Assembly: GCA_964625015.1 (NCBI GenBank)
Contig: CAZUZI010000035.1
Span: 1-8,899, forward strand
DNA from: UBA5209 sp964625015
Lineage (GTDB): Bacteria; Patescibacteriota; Dojkabacteria; SC72
Length of the DNA: 8,899 nucleotides
Reading direction: 5' to 3'
Position numbers and translations under genes: made by a program. Below, in pieces: positions 6,571 through 8,899 of this stretch; within the stretch, counting starts at the first letter, position 1, and every line of letters begins with the position of its first letter. The notes beneath the pieces were generated by a model that saw only the letters and a program-made list of their open reading frames with translations, ran no database searches and was not told the DNA's origin.

Positions 6571-7388
6571 ATAAGCCTCAGATTTCTGTAATTATACCAA
6601 CCTTCAAGCCACAAGAATACATCTGGTCCTTGTTGGACTCTTTGAGGTCACAGGTTTTGCAGAGTGATTGTTTCGAAATTCTTATTATTTTAAATGGTTG
6701 TAATGAGCCTTTTCGAAGCAAGATAGAGCTCTATATCAATTCGAAACTATCTGCTCTGACTGTGAAATTGTTCCAGACTGATAAGCCAGGCGTTTCTAAT
6801 GCAAGAAATATTGGTATTGATAATGCTCGGGGGGAGTTCGTATGTTTCATTGACGATGATGATATTGTCTCACCCTCTTACTTGCTTGAAATGTTGTGTA
6901 TTGCTCAAAAAAAAATAATCCCGGTAAGCTACATGTTATCATTCTCTAGCAGTATAGACAACGCGTTTCCTGATTACATTACCCGGAACTTTGAGTTATA
7001 CTCTGACAGAGAAACCTGTAGTATTTTTCAATTACGAAAGTTCATGTCAACATCATGCTGTAAGCTCATTCCAATGTGCGCTATTGGAGACCGGCGATTT
7101 GATGTTAGTTTTCAGAATGGTGAAGACAGCTTGTTTATGGCTCTTATTTCTGACAACATTGCCAAGTTGAAGCTCACTAGTCGTGATGCTGTGTATTACA
7201 GAAGAATCAGGGGTGAGTCTTTGTCTCGGTCACAAAGTAAAAAGGCAAAAGTCAAAAACGGTTTGCGACTTGCTAGGCAATTCTTATTGCTTTATTTAAA
7301 GAAACCACATTCTTACAATGCGTTATTTTATGTGACACGAATCTTAGCTTCGCTAAGAAAGGTTGTTTGCGCAGTGCTGCAGCTTTAA
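6567..7388 (+). CDS. Glycosyltransferase family 2 (GT-A fold)
   Basis: A 273-residue inverting GT2-type glycosyltransferase that probably adds a sugar to the repeat unit at the cytoplasmic face. Counting from the ATG at 6567, the N-terminal strand ISVIIPTF (6-13) starts the nucleotide-binding fold; KPGVSNARNIGIDNARGE (73-90) leads to the metal-binding DDDD at 96-99 (the DXD motif); and NGEDSLF at 184-190 supplies the acidic pair typical of the catalytic base region. YYRRIRGESLSR at 210-221 is a C-terminal signature seen in capsule and O-antigen GT2 enzymes, where the arginines are thought to hold the donor phosphates. The C-terminal 50 residues are basic with amphipathic stretches, suggesting membrane association. 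GGGA at 6555-6558 gives 8-base spacing to the ATG. An upstream in-frame GTG at 6534 adds 11 residues that do not match the family, so 6567 is preferred. Confidence 0.88.
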   Translation: MNKPQISVIIPTFKPQEYIWSLLDSLRSQVLQSDCFEILIILNGCNEPFRSKIELYINSKLSALTVKLFQTDKPGVSNARNIGIDNARGEFVCFIDDDDIVSPSYLLEMLCIAQKKIIPVSYMLSFSSSIDNAFPDYITRNFELYSDRETCSIFQLRKFMSTSCCKLIPMCAIGDRRFDVSFQNGEDSLFMALISDNIAKLKLTSRDAVYYRRIRGESLSRSQSKKAKVKNGLRLARQFLLLYLKKPHSYNALFYVTRILASLRKVVCAVLQL

Positions 7389-7474
7389 CAATGATAATCT
7401 TCGCAACAGCAAATTGTTATCGGAAAGTTGTAAAATTCGCCCAGATCGGGTTTAATTACTTTCGTATGGCAATG

Positions 7475-7480
7475 AAAGGA
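7475..7480 (+). promoter_or_regulatory. Ribosome binding site that sets a TTG start at 7488
   Basis: AAAGGA (7475-7480) is a good ribosome site lying 7 bases upstream of the TTG at 7488. The other in-frame TTG, at 7482, is only one base away and cannot be used with it, so the protein should begin MKIIYLHQYF. Confidence 0.65.
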
Positions 7481-7487
7481 ATTGAGT

Positions 7488-8699
7488 TTGAAAATTATCT
7501 ATTTGCACCAATATTTCAATACTCCTGACATGCCCGGGGGGACCAGATCTTATGAAATGGCTCGGAGGCTCGTTGAATATGGCCATCAGGTTGAGATGGT
7601 CACCTCATGGAGAGAAGAAGATGGCAAGTCAGATTGGTTTAATACTCAGGAGGCTGGTGTAAGTGTTCACTGGTTGCCGGTGCCCTACTCTAACAAAATG
7701 GGTTTTGCTCAGAGGCTCACAGCTTTTAATAAATTTGCCTTGGGGGCTGCACTGAAGGCGATTTGGTTACAGGGCGATGTTATATTTGCTACTTCGACGC
7801 CGCTCACTATTGCTATTCCTGCAATAATTGCTTCAAAGTTCAGAAAAATTCCGATGGTTTTTGAGGTTCGAGATCTATGGCCTGAGTTGCCGATTGCAAT
7901 AGGTGCTTTAAAAAACCCCATCCTGAAGTTTGGTGCGAAGCTTCTCGAAAAATTGGCTTACTTCAATTCCGAGCATGTTGTTGCTCTGTCGCCAGGCATG
8001 CTGGAAGGGATTGTGAAAACTAGTTATCCTCGTGGGCGGGTTAGCATGATTCCCAACAGCTCTGATATTGATCTTTTTAAACCAGACCAGATCAAAGCAC
8101 AGGAATTTCGGCAAACCTACGAATGGCTTAAAGACCGGCCGCTGGTTATTTATTGCGGTACCATGGGTGAGATAAATGGAGTTGAATATCTTGCCAAAGT
8201 GGCAAAGGAAATGCTTTCGATTAACCCTGAAATTCGTTTTTTGATTATCGGTCACGGCAAAATGGAGCAGTTCGTAAAAGCAGAAGCAGAGCGACTTGGT
8301 GTTTTGGGTATAAACTTTTTTATGTTGCCCCAGCTTTCAAAGCAGCAAATTCCAATTGTGTTTGCTGCTGCCACAATTTCGGCTTCCACCTTTGTTGATT
8401 TGCCTGCGATGTGGGCTAATTCGGCCAACAAGTTTTTTGATACTCTTGCCAGCGGAACGCCTGCATTGATCAATTATCAGGGTTGGCAAGCAGAACTTCT
8501 TAGCCGAACAGGCGCAGGAATGGTTTTAGACGTTAAGTCGCCGAAGTCTTCTGCGGTTGAGTTGAATTGTAAAATTCAAGATTCAGAATGGCTCAAAAAT
8601 GCTTCGCAATCGGCAATAAAACTTGCGACAGATAAGTTTTCGCGTGACAGACTGGCAAAGCAACTGGAGCAAGTTTTGCTTTCCGCCGTTAAAAGTTAG
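7488..8699 (+). CDS. WbuB-like glycosyltransferase family 4
   Basis: The 403-residue protein matches the WbuB-like subgroup of GT4 glycosyltransferases, whose characterised relatives are assigned to transfer of N-acetyl-fucosamine-type aminosugars in O-antigen assembly. Counting from the TTG at 7488: KIIYLHQYF at 2-10, GGTRSYE at 17-23 (acceptor-side loop), VFEVRDLWPE at 124-133 (strongly subgroup-specific), PNSSDIDLF at 189-197, YCGTMGE at 222-228, GHGK at 265-268 and WANSANKFFDTLASGTP at 309-325. The last block replaces the classical E-x7-E motif: Asn/Lys and Asp stand where the glutamates are in other GT4 enzymes, which is normal for this subgroup. No ATG lies near the N-terminus. Base composition is higher (about 48% G+C in a 120-base sample) than upstream genes, suggesting a different origin or a more conserved cluster end. 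It follows the GT2 gene by 99 bases. Donor sugar is unproven. Confidence 0.87.
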   Translation: MKIIYLHQYFNTPDMPGGTRSYEMARRLVEYGHQVEMVTSWREEDGKSDWFNTQEAGVSVHWLPVPYSNKMGFAQRLTAFNKFALGAALKAIWLQGDVIFATSTPLTIAIPAIIASKFRKIPMVFEVRDLWPELPIAIGALKNPILKFGAKLLEKLAYFNSEHVVALSPGMLEGIVKTSYPRGRVSMIPNSSDIDLFKPDQIKAQEFRQTYEWLKDRPLVIYCGTMGEINGVEYLAKVAKEMLSINPEIRFLIIGHGKMEQFVKAEAERLGVLGINFFMLPQLSKQQIPIVFAAATISASTFVDLPAMWANSANKFFDTLASGTPALINYQGWQAELLSRTGAGMVLDVKSPKSSAVELNCKIQDSEWLKNASQSAIKLATDKFSRDRLAKQLEQVLLSAVKS

Positions 8700-8735
8700 C
8701 TGCGTGATTAGTTAACATTAAAAATGGTGTTAGAT

Positions 8736-8744
8736 TGATATACT
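8736..8744 (+). promoter_or_regulatory. Candidate extended -10 promoter for the PIN-like gene
   Basis: TGATATACT (8736-8744) fits the extended -10 pattern TG-n-TATAAT with one change. No good -35 hexamer is at 17 bases (TTAACA at 8712-8717 is 21 away), but extended -10 promoters can work without one. The predicted transcript would start near 8751, giving a leader of about 17 bases before the ATG at 8768. Confidence 0.4.
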
Positions 8745-8767
8745 CATTGCGTTAAATGGGGGCAAGT

Positions 8768-8899
8768 ATGGATAAGCTGTCTGAGCTTTGCGAAATTTTT
8801 CCGGATTTGGAGAACATCCTGGCGCCAAGCTCAACCGTTGAGGTTGCCATAAATCAAGGTATCATAGTTCTTGACGCCAACACCTTATTATTGCCTTAC
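8768..8899 (+). CDS. PIN-like domain protein, N-terminal part (3' end outside window)
   Basis: The first 44 codons of a gene running off the right edge. After a 30-residue acidic lead-in, the sequence GIIVLDANTLLLPY (residues 31-44) matches the first strand and metal-binding Asp (Asp36) of PIN-like nuclease domains, especially the larger PIN-like family whose members open with a D-x-N-x-L-L pattern. PIN-domain proteins are usually Mg2+-dependent RNases, many acting as toxins or in phage defence, but the remaining acidic catalytic residues are beyond the window, so activity cannot be judged. GGGGG at 8758-8762 lies 5 bases before the ATG. The gene sits 68 bases after the last glycosyltransferase, behind its own candidate promoter, and has no evident role in polysaccharide synthesis; it may be cargo inserted in the cluster. 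Confidence 0.55.
   Translation, partial: MDKLSELCEIFPDLENILAPSSTVEVAINQGIIVLDANTLLLPY

Noticed and set aside
7386..7421. Inverted pair TAACAAT/ATTGTTA after the GT2 gene as a terminator
   Set aside because: Seven-base AT-only stem with a 20-base loop and no T-run; too weak.
741..8473. Minus-strand open frames of 70-115 codons inside the genes
   Set aside because: All lie opposite well-supported genes, show no domain signatures, and are by-products of the coding strand's composition.
8713..8732. TAACA/TGTTA hairpin after the WbuB-like gene as a terminator
   Set aside because: Only five standard pairs plus two wobble pairs, no G+C-rich stem, and no following T-run.

Overview
The window is a stretch of a surface-polysaccharide (O-antigen, capsule or exopolysaccharide) biosynthesis locus, with every recognisable gene on the + strand. 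The combination of a MOP-superfamily flippase, an O-antigen polymerase/ligase-type membrane protein, several single-sugar glycosyltransferases and a membrane acyltransferase is the Wzx/Wzy-dependent pathway layout of Gram-negative bacteria, most often Gammaproteobacteria. I cannot name the genus. Most of the cluster is very AT-rich (about 32% G+C in a 120-base hand count inside the flippase, 2221-2340), as is usual for laterally exchanged O-antigen cores. The last glycosyltransferase is clearly richer (about 48% in a 120-base hand count, 7501-7620).

Layout from left to right: (1) the C-terminal two thirds of an acyltransferase-3 family membrane O-acyltransferase, cut by the left edge; (2) 11 bases later, a CDP-glycerol glycerophosphotransferase-type enzyme (TagB/TagF family); (3) 34 bases later, a WzxC/TuaB-like flippase; (4) a 477-base stretch without a convincing gene, holding a 23-bp inverted repeat and an A6G7 homopolymer; (5) a Wzy-like polymerase (or O-antigen ligase-like) membrane protein; (6) a GT4 glycosyltransferase; (7) a 240-base gap with an unrecognised 78-codon frame whose stop overlaps the next start as ATGA; (8) a GT2 glycosyltransferase; (9) a WbuB-like GT4 glycosyltransferase with a TTG start; (10) the first 44 codons of a PIN-like-domain protein behind its own extended -10 promoter, cut by the right edge.

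Taken together, cytoplasmic glycosyltransferases (GT4, GT2, WbuB-like GT4) would build a repeat unit on undecaprenyl phosphate, the glycerophosphotransferase-like enzyme could add a polyol-phosphate or similar phosphodiester substituent, the acyltransferase could add acetyl groups, the flippase would export the lipid-linked unit, and the Wzy-like protein would polymerise it in the periplasm. No sugar-nucleotide synthesis genes, no CDP-glycerol-forming gene, no initiating sugar-phosphate transferase and no chain-length regulator lie in this window, so the chemistry of the polymer cannot be read from it. I see no CRISPR array, tRNA, rRNA or intact insertion sequence. The less ordinary points are the phosphotransferase in such a cluster, the palindrome-bearing gap in mid-cluster, the coupled small frame before the GT2 gene, and the PIN-like protein at the right edge.
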